In this document: positions 18,005 to 27,869 of the stretch, in pieces
How the letters are laid out: every line of letters starts with the position of its first letter
Position numbering within the stretch: position 1 is the stretch's first letter
Assembly: GCA_016903695.1 (NCBI GenBank)
Contig: JADQBB010000025.1
Coordinates: forward strand, 1 to 64,000
Length of the DNA: 64,000 nt
DNA from: Chlorogloea purpurea SAG 13.99
GTDB lineage: Bacteria > Cyanobacteriota > Cyanobacteriia > Cyanobacteriales > Microcystaceae
Reading direction: 5' to 3'
Program-made: the position numbers and the translations under genes
The notes under the pieces: model-generated
Database searches by the model: none
What the model was told of the DNA's origin: nothing
Seen by the model: the letters and a program-made list of their open reading frames with translations, nothing else

Positions 18005-18253
18005 ATGAATACAGCAATTTTTGAAAGAGTTAAAAAAGTAGTAGTGGAACAATTAGAAGTAGAACCAGAAAAAGTGAAAGAGGAAGCCAGCTTCGCCAAC
18101 GATTTAGGGGCTGATTCCTTGGATATTGTAGAATTGGTAATGGCTTTAGAAGAAGAATTCGATATCGAAATTCCCGACGAGGCGGCCGAAGAAATAGATA
18201 CCGTAGGCAAAGCAGTAAGCCATATCGCCAAAAAAGTAGAAGCGACCGCATAA
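18005..18253 (+). CDS. acpP: Acyl carrier protein
   Basis: An 82-residue acidic four-helix protein. The phosphopantetheine site is [19 protein letters not shown] with Ser38. It carries growing acyl chains in type II fatty acid synthesis. It is followed after 54 bp by fabF, the usual acpP-fabF pairing. Confidence 0.97.
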   Translation: MNTAIFERVKKVVVEQLEVEPEKVKEEASFANDLGADSLDIVELVMALEEEFDIEIPDEAAEEIDTVGKAVSHIAKKVEATA

Positions 18254-18307
18254 GTTGCCCCGGACTGGAAAAGAAAAAATAAAAGGTGCCTGCGGTAAGA
18301 CAAAAAT

Positions 18308-19558
18308 ATGACCAATTTGCCATTAAAACGGGTAGTTATAACCGGGCTTGGTGCAATTACCCCTATCGGGAATAATCCTCTGGAATACTGGCAAGGATTG
18401 ACCGAAGGGCGTAATGGAGTAGGCCTGATCACGCTTTTCGACTCATCGAAACACGCTTGTAAAATAGCGGCCCAGGTGAAAGGATTCGATCCTTTCGATT
18501 ATATCGATCGCAAAGAAGCGAAAAGAATGGATCGCTTCGCTCAATTCGCGGTAGCGGGCAGTAAACAAGCGATCGCAGACTCGGGGCTAATCATAACCGA
18601 CCTGAACGCGGAAGACATCGGCGTGATCATCGGCACTGGTGTCGGCGGCTTAAAAGTCCTCGAAGAACAACAAGAAGTGTTGCTAACCAAAGGGCCCAGT
18701 CGTTGTAGTCCCTTCATGATACCGACGATGATCGCCAACATGGCGGCGGGATTAACGGCGATTCATACCGGTGCGAAAGGCCCCAATAACTGCACCGTTA
18801 CGGCTTGTGCAGCCGGATCGAACGCCATCGGTGACGCTTTCCGTTTAGTGCAGAGAGGCTACGCGAAAGCGGTAATCTGCGGCGGTACGGAGGCGGCCAT
18901 CACCCCTCTATCTATGGCCGGGTTTTCCTCCGCGAAAGCCCTATCCCACAGAAATGATGACCCCGCTCACGCCAGTAGACCTTTCGATAGAGACCGTGAC
19001 GGTTTCGTCATGGGCGAAGGCACCGGTATCCTGCTCCTCGAAGACCTAGAACACGCTCTCGATCGGGGGGCGAAAATCTACGCCGAAATCGTGGGCTACG
19101 CCATGACCTGTGACGCGTACCACATGACGGCCCCTGTACCCGACGGACAGGGAGCCACGAGAGCGCTCGAATTAGCCCTCAAAGACGCGGGTTTACAACC
19201 GGAGCAAGTGTCCTATATTAACGCCCACGGCACCAGCACCCCGGCTAACGACAAAACCGAAACCAAAGCCATTAAAAAAGCACTGGGCCAGTGGGCTTAT
19301 CAAATACCCGTCAGTTCCACTAAATCCATGACCGGGCATCTATTGGGAGGTTCGGGAGGCATAGAAGCGGTAGCCACCGTATTAGCCATCGCCAACGATC
19401 GAGTACCCCCCACCATGAATTTAGAAAACCCCGACCCAGAGTGTGATCTAGACTATGTACCGGGAAAAAGTCGCGCCCATGTAGTCGGAGTGGCCCTATC
19501 CAATTCCTTCGGATTCGGCGGTCATAACGTTACCTTAGCTTTCCAAAAATATGCTTGA
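18308..19558 (+). CDS. fabF: 3-oxoacyl-[ACP] synthase II
   Basis: This condensing enzyme elongates acyl-ACP with malonyl-ACP. The thiolase-fold catalytic triad is complete: Cys167 (VTACAAGSNA), His307 (NAHGTST) and His344 (MTGHLLGG), and the C-terminal NSFGFGGHN motif is present. The length of 416 is standard. It lies directly downstream of acpP and 82 bp upstream of the transketolase gene. Confidence 0.97.
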   Translation: MTNLPLKRVVITGLGAITPIGNNPLEYWQGLTEGRNGVGLITLFDSSKHACKIAAQVKGFDPFDYIDRKEAKRMDRFAQFAVAGSKQAIADSGLIITDLNAEDIGVIIGTGVGGLKVLEEQQEVLLTKGPSRCSPFMIPTMIANMAAGLTAIHTGAKGPNNCTVTACAAGSNAIGDAFRLVQRGYAKAVICGGTEAAITPLSMAGFSSAKALSHRNDDPAHASRPFDRDRDGFVMGEGTGILLLEDLEHALDRGAKIYAEIVGYAMTCDAYHMTAPVPDGQGATRALELALKDAGLQPEQVSYINAHGTSTPANDKTETKAIKKALGQWAYQIPVSSTKSMTGHLLGGSGGIEAVATVLAIANDRVPPTMNLENPDPECDLDYVPGKSRAHVVGVALSNSFGFGGHNVTLAFQKYA

Positions 19559-19640
19559 GTAAAGGGAACAACGATAGTACCCTTAAATCATTGCGCTCAT
19601 TCCCCAATCTATTTATCGTAAGTCATTACAGAGAAAAAAT

Positions 19641-21647
19641 ATGGTAGTTACTAGCCAATCCCTCGAAGAACTTTGTATAAATTCCATCCGCTTCCTGGCT
19701 GTGGATGCGGTTGAAAAAGCCAAATCAGGACACCCGGGTCTACCGATGGGAGCGGCCCCGATGGCTTTCGTCCTCTGGGATAAGTTTTTAAGAGTCAATC
19801 CCAAAAATACAGGTTGGGTTAATCGCGATCGCTTCGTCCTCTCCGCCGGTCACGGCTGTATGTTACAGTACGCCCTCATGTATCTGGCTGGTTACGATAG
19901 CGTACCGCTCGAAGAGATCAAACAATTCCGTCAGTGGAAATCCAAAACCCCAGGACACCCGGAAAATTTCGTCACGCCTGGAGTAGAAGTAACCACCGGC
20001 CCCCTAGGACAAGGTATCGCTAACGCCGTGGGATTAGCCGTGGCTGAAGCTCACTTGGCAGCTCGTTTTAATAAACCAGGTCACGAATTGATCGATCATT
20101 ATACATACGTGATCCTCGGTGACGGCTGTAACATGGAAGGCATTTCTGGAGAAGCTTGTTCTCTAGCGGGTCATTGGGGATTGGGTAAGTTGATCGCTCT
20201 CTACGATGATAACCATATTTCCATCGATGGCTCTACCGATATTGCTTTTACCGAAGACGTGAGCAAGCGCTTTGAAGCCTACGGCTGGCACGTCCAACAC
20301 GTAGAAAATGGTAACACCGATTTAGAAGCCATAGCCAAAGCGATCGAAACCGCCAAGTCCGTCACCGATAAACCCTCGATGATCAAGATCACCACGACGA
20401 TCGGTTACGGCTCCCCCAATAAAGCGAACACGGCAGATGCCCACGGATCTGTATTAGGCGCACAAGAAATAGAATTGACCAGACAGAATTTAGGCTGGGA
20501 ATATCCCCCTTTTGAAATCCCCCAAGACGTATTAAATCACTTCCGTAAAGCAGTAGATAGAGGTGCGGCAGCAGAGGAACAATGGAACGCCCTGTGGGAA
20601 ACATATAAAGGTCAATACCCCGAAGAAGCACAAATATTTGAAGGCTTGATCAGCGGCCAACTGCCCGAAGGCTGGGACAAAGCTTTACCCCAATACAAAC
20701 CCGAAGATAAAGCCCTTGCATCTAGAAAACACTCGGAAATCTGTTTGAACGCCCTCGCCCCCGTAGTACCAGGTTTAATCGGCGGATCCGCGGATCTAAC
20801 CCACTCCAACTACACCGAGTTAAAAGGAATCGGCGAGTTCCAAAAAGGTAGTTACGCGGAGCGCAACGTACATTTCGGCGTGAGAGAACACGCTATGGGT
20901 GCTATTTGTAACGGTATCGCCCTCCATAACACCGGCTTGATTCCCTACGGAGCCACCTTCCTCGTGTTCACCGATTATATGCGGAATGCCATCCGTCTCT
21001 CGGCTCTTTCGGAGGCACAGGTAATCTGGGTCATGACCCACGATTCGATCGCCCTCGGTGAAGACGGCCCCACTCACCAACCCGTGGAACACGTCGCCTC
21101 TTTACGTGCCATCCCCAGCCTGTTAGTGATCCGCCCCGGCGACGGTAACGAAACTTCCGGCGCTTATAAAGTGGGTATTAGCGAACGTCATCGCCCCACC
21201 CTCCTCGCCCTATCCCGTCAGAATCTGCCCAACTTAGCGGGAAGTTCGATCGATGGTGTAGCCAAAGGTGCTTACATTCTCAGCGATAGCGAAGGCACTC
21301 CCGACGTTATCCTCATCGGTACTGGCGGCGAATTATGCCTCTGCGCTTCCGCTGCCGAGATATTGAAAGGCGAAGGCGTGAAAGTGCGCGTCGTTTCGAT
21401 GCCCTGTTGGGAACTATTCGAGGAACAATCCGCAGAATACAAAGAATCGGTATTACCCAAAGCCGTCAGAAAACGCCTCGCTGTTGAAGCCGGTTCCACT
21501 ATGGGCTGGTGCCGCTACGTTACCGACGAAGGCGATGTTCTCGGAGTCGATACTTTCGGTGCTTCCGCCCCAGGTAATGTGGTGTTAGACAAATTCGGTT
21601 TCACCGTCGATAATGTGGTGGCTAAAGCTAAAGCGTTATTAGGTTAA
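19641..21647 (+). CDS. tktA: Transketolase
   Basis: A 668-residue thiamine-diphosphate enzyme of the Calvin cycle and pentose phosphate pathway that moves two-carbon units between sugar phosphates. Marks are the N-terminal [20 protein letters not shown] and the TPP/metal motif [19 protein letters not shown] with the closing DDN. Further on are the Pyr-domain TLLFVDY equivalent ([19 protein letters not shown]), the phosphate-contacting [11 protein letters not shown]-like segment ([14 protein letters not shown]), and the C-terminal transketolase domain. A good terminator follows. Cyanobacteria commonly have a single copy, linking it to CP12-controlled carbon fixation. Confidence 0.97.
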   Translation: MVVTSQSLEELCINSIRFLAVDAVEKAKSGHPGLPMGAAPMAFVLWDKFLRVNPKNTGWVNRDRFVLSAGHGCMLQYALMYLAGYDSVPLEEIKQFRQWKSKTPGHPENFVTPGVEVTTGPLGQGIANAVGLAVAEAHLAARFNKPGHELIDHYTYVILGDGCNMEGISGEACSLAGHWGLGKLIALYDDNHISIDGSTDIAFTEDVSKRFEAYGWHVQHVENGNTDLEAIAKAIETAKSVTDKPSMIKITTTIGYGSPNKANTADAHGSVLGAQEIELTRQNLGWEYPPFEIPQDVLNHFRKAVDRGAAAEEQWNALWETYKGQYPEEAQIFEGLISGQLPEGWDKALPQYKPEDKALASRKHSEICLNALAPVVPGLIGGSADLTHSNYTELKGIGEFQKGSYAERNVHFGVREHAMGAICNGIALHNTGLIPYGATFLVFTDYMRNAIRLSALSEAQVIWVMTHDSIALGEDGPTHQPVEHVASLRAIPSLLVIRPGDGNETSGAYKVGISERHRPTLLALSRQNLPNLAGSSIDGVAKGAYILSDSEGTPDVILIGTGGELCLCASAAEILKGEGVKVRVVSMPCWELFEEQSAEYKESVLPKAVRKRLAVEAGSTMGWCRYVTDEGDVLGVDTFGASAPGNVVLDKFGFTVDNVVAKAKALLG

Positions 21648-21677
21648 TAAAGCGTCTATCTTTATCGGTTATTTCTA

Positions 21678-21713
21678 GGCAGGAAGCACGAGGTGTGTTT
21701 CCTGCCTTTTCTA
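21678..21713 (+). terminator. Rho-independent terminator of tktA
   Basis: GGCAGGAA (21678-21685) pairs with TTCCTGCC (21699-21706) around a short loop, followed by TTTT. Confidence 0.85.
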
Positions 21714-21787
21714 TGGGAGGAAAGGGGATAATATCATGACCTGGTTGGCGAGGTCGGGAAACCTGAGACCTTAATTGAGAATTTCAC

Positions 21788-24184
21788 CTACAACACCGCG
21801 TAAATAGCCCAAATCGCCATCGCCCGTAAATAGTGACTCGCGCGGAATGTACCCGCCGCGGTAATCGCTTCCGGGGTGCGAAACTGTAAACCATTGTCAT
21901 ACACCTGTCCCACCACCGCTTCCGTCAGCTTGAACCCTTCTTCCTTCATCCCGGTTTGAATTAGAAAAGCGGCCAGCCCGAAGTTAATACCCGTCCAAAC
22001 TTCCAGAGGGTGAGTCGCGTGGGGATTTTCCGGTGTGCCGTCAGGGTTCAAACCGTTAGCCGCGCCGTATTGACCGTTATGGAACTCCAAAAAACAGGTA
22101 TCGTAAACCTTTTCTAGGGTCGATCGAGCGTACTCCTGTTCTACCACATCGGGCAAATCCAACAAACGCGCGTAGAATTGACCGCATAATTGATCCGCCA
22201 TCACCACTTGTGAGCCACTGCCACTATCCAAGCGATAATATTCACCATTCCAGAGAGTAGAGTGATAGACGGCCCGACTCTGATGCAACCAACCCTGATA
22301 GAGAGTCACGCGGGCCTCTATATCCACCCCATAACCGGCCCATTGTAAAGCCGGATTCATCGGTGGTCTTTTCAATAACACTTCAGCGATTTTGATCGCC
22401 GCCTCTAAAGCGGCAATCCATAAACCGCCGCAATAAGCACTAACCCCCAGCAAACGCCAATCATCAAAAGTTTGATCCGGCGCACCGGAATTTTCCGGTA
22501 TACCATCCCCGTCGAGATCGAAAGCTTTTAAATAATCCAAAGTTTCGGTAATTGCAGGCCAACACTCCCAGAGGAAATCTTGATCCTCTGCGCCGGTAAA
22601 CAGATAATCCCTGTATATTTGCAGGACGAAATCGCTACCTAAATCCTTCCACAGATTACAATCTTGATAACTGGTGTAATTCGTTTTCTCCCAGGGATGT
22701 TCATTGGGTGCGCCCAAGTCGTGAGGAGTGGCCCCCTTGGCTTTGCGAATCGCAGGCGCGCCGTTGTAACCTATCACCCTCGGAGTATCATCAGAAGCGG
22801 GAATCGCCCGCGCGAAAGCTTCCATGACGGCTTTCTCCAGTTTCGGCCATAGTAACAGTAAACCGAACGAGCCGTAGAGACGCACATCGAGACTTTCATA
22901 CCAACGGTAATCGATACATTCTAAAACACCGAATTGACCCACCGGGTCTAATTCCGTCGCCGCCGTCCAGAGAGTGCCACCATCCGCGAGAAGATACAAT
23001 TCATTAAACAAAGCCATCTTGAACCAGTGAGGCAAATCCGATCGTTTTAACACCGGCTTCTGCCACTCCTGAATACTCTCACGCCAGGTGTCGCTATGCT
23101 TCAAAGCTGTTCTCACTATGTGCCAGGCATTCTTACCATTCCGCCCGTAAAAATCCGTGTACCGCCGATAATAATTTATGCCTTGGGCGAATTCGGTAAC
23201 GGGTAAATCCCAAGCAAGGATAAAAGGAATCTTGCGAGTTTTGCCTGGGCGAAGGGTAAAACGAATCGCCATCGCCACCGCTGTCCGTTGCCCTTCTTTA
23301 GCCGGTGACTCATCTTCTCTATCGGGTAACGAGCCATCCATACCGAAATAATCCCAAACTTCGGCCCCGTCTCCTGCCGGATTCCATTTCCCCAGGTGGA
23401 AGACTTCGAGGGTGGGATTGGTGACGCTGGCTATAGCCATCTGTCCATCGCCTTCGCCCGGATTCTCGAATTCTCGATTCAATAAAAAGCCGACGCGGAA
23501 ATTATCCACTATCCATTGATTGAAATTACCTTTCGAGTCTTCCAGTTTCGGCTCGTACTCGTAGACGGGGCTGCCATCATCTCTAACTTTGACCGTGGGG
23601 GATTTAATGGCGTTAGTGAACCAACCGATCGTATTCTCCCAGGTTAGCATGATACTGATGGTGATCGGTTTATCGGTGGGATTGTGGGCCGTCCACTCGA
23701 ATACTGCCACCGGATAACTGGACTCTTGATAATTGCCCGCCCAGATAGGCGAAAATTGTTCGCAGACGAGATGAGATTGAAACACGCCCTCGTACTCGTA
23801 CCAAGCGCGGGGATAGAGGGCCGAGTAAGTGCCTTTTTCCGGGGGATACCAATTCCATTGCGACAGGCTACCATCGACGGGGGCTGATGTGGAGAGGGCG
23901 TGAACTCGGGGTGATTCTCCTTCTACTTCTTCAAAAACGCTGAACTGACAACCCCCTAGAGAAAGAAAAGTATGTTCACCGCCGTCGAGATGCCACAGGT
24001 TAAAATCTCCCCTGGGGCTGCGCCCGATACATCCCGCCCCGAAACCTCCCAAGGGCATTCCATGCCAGGGCCCATCGTCTAGATTGCTAGGGTAGCGAAC
24101 CTTGTAAGGATTTTCCCAGTCTTTACCTATCGATCGTTTCCAAGCACAGTCGGGGATAGTGGGGGGTTTGATAAAGTTAATCAT
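21788..24184 (-). CDS. GH116 family beta-glycosidase (GBA2-like)
   Basis: A 798-residue soluble protein of the non-lysosomal glucosylceramidase family. The N-terminal beta-sandwich domain (about residues 30-330) has GMPLGGFGAGCIGRSPRGDF. The C-terminal (alpha/alpha)6 domain (about 370-798) has LFNELYLLADGG, where Glu395 corresponds to the family nucleophile, and GAPDQTFDDW (567-576), which carries the acid/base aspartate. No signal peptide is visible, so action is probably cytosolic. Family members cleave beta-glucosides or xylosides; cyanobacteria make glucosylated lipids and osmolytes, but the substrate here is unknown. It is convergent with tktA. Confidence 0.88.
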   Translation of the reverse strand: MINFIKPPTIPDCAWKRSIGKDWENPYKVRYPSNLDDGPWHGMPLGGFGAGCIGRSPRGDFNLWHLDGGEHTFLSLGGCQFSVFEEVEGESPRVHALSTSAPVDGSLSQWNWYPPEKGTYSALYPRAWYEYEGVFQSHLVCEQFSPIWAGNYQESSYPVAVFEWTAHNPTDKPITISIMLTWENTIGWFTNAIKSPTVKVRDDGSPVYEYEPKLEDSKGNFNQWIVDNFRVGFLLNREFENPGEGDGQMAIASVTNPTLEVFHLGKWNPAGDGAEVWDYFGMDGSLPDREDESPAKEGQRTAVAMAIRFTLRPGKTRKIPFILAWDLPVTEFAQGINYYRRYTDFYGRNGKNAWHIVRTALKHSDTWRESIQEWQKPVLKRSDLPHWFKMALFNELYLLADGGTLWTAATELDPVGQFGVLECIDYRWYESLDVRLYGSFGLLLLWPKLEKAVMEAFARAIPASDDTPRVIGYNGAPAIRKAKGATPHDLGAPNEHPWEKTNYTSYQDCNLWKDLGSDFVLQIYRDYLFTGAEDQDFLWECWPAITETLDYLKAFDLDGDGIPENSGAPDQTFDDWRLLGVSAYCGGLWIAALEAAIKIAEVLLKRPPMNPALQWAGYGVDIEARVTLYQGWLHQSRAVYHSTLWNGEYYRLDSGSGSQVVMADQLCGQFYARLLDLPDVVEQEYARSTLEKVYDTCFLEFHNGQYGAANGLNPDGTPENPHATHPLEVWTGINFGLAAFLIQTGMKEEGFKLTEAVVGQVYDNGLQFRTPEAITAAGTFRASHYLRAMAIWAIYAVL

Positions 24185-24350
24185 TTCTCCGGGGTTTATA
24201 GTCGGATGTATCTAGTTACTTTAGCCTGAACCGGCGATCGATGGAAAGATCGCTTGGTGGTTAGTGGTCGCTGTTAATAAAATGGGTTCGGGATTTAGTT
24301 TCAGTAACAACAGGTTAAGATTGAATTAAAGCTTTTTTTACCATTACTAT

Positions 24351-24845
24351 ATGACTTCACAAGCAGACGAAGATAGAGATACTGAATTACTCGAAGATGT
24401 CTTAAGAGGTCGAACCTTTACCATAGCGGATTTGATAGCCAAAGAAGGGGGGGATTTTCTCAAGGGAGAATCTCCGGTGCCTAGACTTTTACAGGCGAAA
24501 ATTGAACTTAAAATGTGGATTAAACAACACGTTAACGACAGCACTGGCGCTTTGAAAATTTCCTTACAAGATCTAGTAGAAGAAAACGAGTTAATAGTTT
24601 CCCAACACCTTGAAAACCCTTTTACAGCTTTGATTAAAATACTTGAAAACTTAATAGCCAACCGTAATGTATTCTATGAGTTTGTTAAGCGAGTTGATAT
24701 GAAATGGGGGCAAATATACGGTGAGCGTCCTCATTTTCAAGCTATCGGCCAACCACCTCATCCAGACGATGAATACACTCATGAATGTGTACAGGAAAAA
24801 CTCGTCAAAATTCTCGCCACCTTAAAAACCCAATTATCCAGTTAA
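24351..24845 (+). CDS. Hypothetical protein
   Basis: A 164-residue soluble, mostly helical, acidic-start protein (MTSQADEDRDTELLEDVLRG). I recognise no domain; the segment FTIADLIAKEGGDFLKGESP and a helix pair around residues 70-105 are its main features. It has no signal peptide or membrane helix. It stands alone between the divergent GH116 gene and the ABC ATPase gene 108 bp downstream. The ATG at 24351 lacks a strong ribosome binding site. Confidence 0.6.
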   Translation: MTSQADEDRDTELLEDVLRGRTFTIADLIAKEGGDFLKGESPVPRLLQAKIELKMWIKQHVNDSTGALKISLQDLVEENELIVSQHLENPFTALIKILENLIANRNVFYEFVKRVDMKWGQIYGERPHFQAIGQPPHPDDEYTHECVQEKLVKILATLKTQLSS

Positions 24846-24953
24846 GCTTTAAAAGGCGGCGTTGAGTGCGGTAATCAAGTTATCTATACCAGTGGCTAGA
24901 ATCCTCCCCCACGTATATGGACTAAAATGAGATAGCCCTTAACTCGATCGCCC

Positions 24954-25943
24954 ATGAGTATTATCTCGGTAGAACACCTCAGTAAAATATATCCGGTGGC
25001 CGTGAAGCAACCAGGACTTAAAGGGACTATCAATCATTTTTTCCATCGTGTCTATCGAGAAATCAAAGCCGTCAAAGATATATCTTTCACCATCGATGAG
25101 GGAGAAATAGTGGGTTTCCTAGGGCCCAACGGTGCTGGTAAAACTACCACCTTGAAAATGCTCACAGGTTTAATTCACCCCTCCGACGGTCAAGTTAGGG
25201 TGGCGGGATATACGCCTTTTCGCCGTCAGGGACAATTTTTACAAAAAATGAGTCTGGTGATGGGGCAGAAACAACAATTGCTGTGGGATTTACCCGCCCT
25301 CGATTCCCTGCGGATCAACGCGGCTATTTATAATATAAGCGATCGAATTTTCCAAGAGCGATTAGAAGAACTTTCCACGATGCTTTCTCTGGGTGACAAG
25401 TTGACTCAACCCGTGAGGAAGCTATCTTTAGGAGAGAGGATGAAAGCTGAGTTATTAGCGGCCTTAATCCATCATCCGCAGGTTTTATTTCTCGATGAGC
25501 CTACTTTAGGTTTAGACGTTAACGCCCAAGTAGCGGTGAGGGATTTTTTACGGCAATACAATCAACGTTACGGGGCTACTATTTTACTGACAAGCCACTA
25601 TATGGGGGACATTACCGCGTTATGTAAGCGGGTTTTATTAATTCATCAGGGACAGTTGATGTATGACGGTAGCCTCGATGAGTTGTTAGAAAAATTCGCC
25701 CCCTGTCGGGAGATAAAAGTGGAATTAGCTTACTTAGAAGATGAAACCGGTCTGAGTCGATTCGGTAAAATAGAATCTATAGAAGGGCAAGAGGTAAGAT
25801 TTCTAGTACCGAGGGAAAAATTAACGACTACTGTTTCCCAGATACTAGCTCAGTTAAAGGTATTAGATTTAAGTATATCCGAGCCACCGATCGAAGAGGT
25901 GATCGGTGAACTATTCAAAACTGGCACTGTTATAAATAGCTGA
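24954..25943 (+). CDS. ABC transporter ATP-binding protein (ABC-2/NatA type)
   Basis: A 329-residue ATPase with Walker A GPNGAGKT (residues 57-64), a Q-loop region VMGQKQQLLWD, signature LSLGERMK, Walker B VLFLDEPTLGLD and the H-loop LLTSHYM. The N-terminal extension between strand 1 and Walker A (GTINHFFHRVYREIKAVKDI) and a C-terminal ~100-residue domain resemble the ATPases that pair with ABC-2 permeases of the DUF990 kind. No permease gene is in the window, so the partner must lie elsewhere. It is 12 bp upstream of the S9 peptidase gene and may share a transcript. Confidence 0.88.
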   Translation: MSIISVEHLSKIYPVAVKQPGLKGTINHFFHRVYREIKAVKDISFTIDEGEIVGFLGPNGAGKTTTLKMLTGLIHPSDGQVRVAGYTPFRRQGQFLQKMSLVMGQKQQLLWDLPALDSLRINAAIYNISDRIFQERLEELSTMLSLGDKLTQPVRKLSLGERMKAELLAALIHHPQVLFLDEPTLGLDVNAQVAVRDFLRQYNQRYGATILLTSHYMGDITALCKRVLLIHQGQLMYDGSLDELLEKFAPCREIKVELAYLEDETGLSRFGKIESIEGQEVRFLVPREKLTTTVSQILAQLKVLDLSISEPPIEEVIGELFKTGTVINS

Positions 25944-25955
25944 TATTAATTACTC

Positions 25956-27869
25956 ATGAATAATGCTTACGGGTCTTGGCAATCTCCTATTAGTTCTGAT
26001 TTGATAGTTTCGGAGTCGATCGGTCTCGGTGGTGTTACCCACTGCGGCGATGATATATATTGGCTCGAAGGCAGACCACAGGAAGGCGGCAGGAATGTAT
26101 TGGTTAAATTATCCCACGACGGTACTACCGTCGATATTACCCCGCCGCCTTTCAACGTCAGGACTCGTATCCACGAATACGGCGGGGGTGCTTATCTCAT
26201 CAGCGACGGTGTTATCTACTTCAGCAATTTTCAAGACCAGTGCCTCTACAAACAAGTTTTTCCCGACGCGCCGAAACTGCTTACACCCCCCTCGAAAAGA
26301 CGTTACGGGGATATGATTTTAGATTCCGGGCGCGGGCGTTTGCTCTGCGTCTGCGAAGACCATAGTAATCCAGATACCCCGCCCGAAAACACGATCATCG
26401 CCTTGGACATCGCCACCGGCCAGATAGAAACCCTGATAGCCGGGGATGATTTCTATACTTCCCCCCGTTTGAGTCCCGATGGTTCTAAACTGGCTTGGAT
26501 TAGTTGGAATCTCCCGGATATGCCTTGGGATAATAGCACTTTATGGATAGGCGCTGTCGATAAAAAGGGATCGATAACCGAGAGACAACCTATCGCCGGG
26601 GGTGAAAACGAGTCTGTGTGTGAACCGCGCTGGTGTAATGACAGTGAGTTATATTTTTCCAGCGATCGAGATAATTGGTGGAATCTCTATAGCTATGATG
26701 GTACTATTCAACCCGTTTACCAGTTTGATGCTGAGTTCGCTTACCCCCATTGGGTATTCGGTCTCTCCACCTATGGTTTTCAAGACCAGTCTCGTATTGT
26801 CTGCACTTATACTAGGGGTGGTCGTTGGTATTTAGGGGCGATCGATATGGTTGCCGGGGAATTGAAAACCTTTGATTTTCCCTATACGAATATTTCCTCT
26901 TTAACTATCACCCCGCAAGAAGCCCTGTTTATCGGCGGCTCTTTTACCGAGTCCCCGGCGGTGATCAAACTGAATTTAGAAACGGGCGAAACAACGATAT
27001 TGAAAGTATCGACTAATATATCTCTAGATCCATCTTACATCTCAATTCCAGAGATGATAGAGTTTCCCACGGATAACGGATTGACAGCCTACGCTTGGTA
27101 TTATCCCCCCCGCAATCCCGATTATGAAGCCCCGGAAGGCACATTACCGCCTCTACTGGTGAAAAGTCACGGCGGCCCCACGGCGGCGGCTTCTTCGAGT
27201 TTCAGTCTGCGGGTACAATATTGGACTACCAGAGGCTTCGGTTATCTAGACGTGAATTACGGGGGTAGTACCGGCTACGGGCGGGAGTATCGTCAACGCT
27301 TAAACGGTAACTGGGGTATCGTGGATGTACGTGATTGTATTAACGGCGCTGAGTATTTAGTGAAGCGAGGTAGGGTAGACGGCGATCGTTTGGCAATTTC
27401 CGGGGGTAGCGCGGGTGGTTACACGACTCTGGTGGCTTTGACTTTTTACGATACTTTCAAAGCCGGTGCTAGTTATTACGGGGTGAGCGATTTAGAAGCA
27501 TTGGCGCAGGATACTCATAAATTTGAGTCCCGTTATCTCGATCGATTGGTGGGGGAATATCCGAGAGAAAAGGAAATCTACCGACAAAGATCACCTATTC
27601 ATTATATCGATCGTCTTTCCCGTCCCGTGATTTTCTTCCAAGGTCTCGAAGATAAAGTTGTCCCCCCCAATCAAGCAGAAATCATGGTAGCCGCGATCAA
27701 TTCCAAAGGTTTGCCAGTGGCTTACGTTACCTTTCCTGATGAAGGACACGGATTTAGAAAGGCGGCTAATATTAAAATGTCCCTTGACGGGGAGTTTTAT
27801 TTTTATTCCCGTCTCTTTGGTTTCACTCCCGCGGATAAAATCGAACCGATTCCCATCCTCAACCTTTAA
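25956..27869 (+). CDS. S9 family serine peptidase (prolyl oligopeptidase/acylaminoacyl type)
   Basis: A 637-residue cytosolic peptidase. The N-terminal ~370 residues form a WD40-like beta-propeller (SPRLSPDGSKLAWISW). The C-terminal alpha/beta-hydrolase domain has the nucleophile elbow GGSAGGY (Ser near 485), Asp in GLEDKVVPP (near 567) and His in DEGHGFRK (near 597). It cleaves short peptides or N-acylated amino acids. The HGGP oxyanion segment (KSHGGPTAAASSSF) is present. Its stop codon overlaps that of the convergent GGDEF gene by 4 bp. Confidence 0.93.
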   Translation: MNNAYGSWQSPISSDLIVSESIGLGGVTHCGDDIYWLEGRPQEGGRNVLVKLSHDGTTVDITPPPFNVRTRIHEYGGGAYLISDGVIYFSNFQDQCLYKQVFPDAPKLLTPPSKRRYGDMILDSGRGRLLCVCEDHSNPDTPPENTIIALDIATGQIETLIAGDDFYTSPRLSPDGSKLAWISWNLPDMPWDNSTLWIGAVDKKGSITERQPIAGGENESVCEPRWCNDSELYFSSDRDNWWNLYSYDGTIQPVYQFDAEFAYPHWVFGLSTYGFQDQSRIVCTYTRGGRWYLGAIDMVAGELKTFDFPYTNISSLTITPQEALFIGGSFTESPAVIKLNLETGETTILKVSTNISLDPSYISIPEMIEFPTDNGLTAYAWYYPPRNPDYEAPEGTLPPLLVKSHGGPTAAASSSFSLRVQYWTTRGFGYLDVNYGGSTGYGREYRQRLNGNWGIVDVRDCINGAEYLVKRGRVDGDRLAISGGSAGGYTTLVALTFYDTFKAGASYYGVSDLEALAQDTHKFESRYLDRLVGEYPREKEIYRQRSPIHYIDRLSRPVIFFQGLEDKVVPPNQAEIMVAAINSKGLPVAYVTFPDEGHGFRKAANIKMSLDGEFYFYSRLFGFTPADKIEPIPILNL

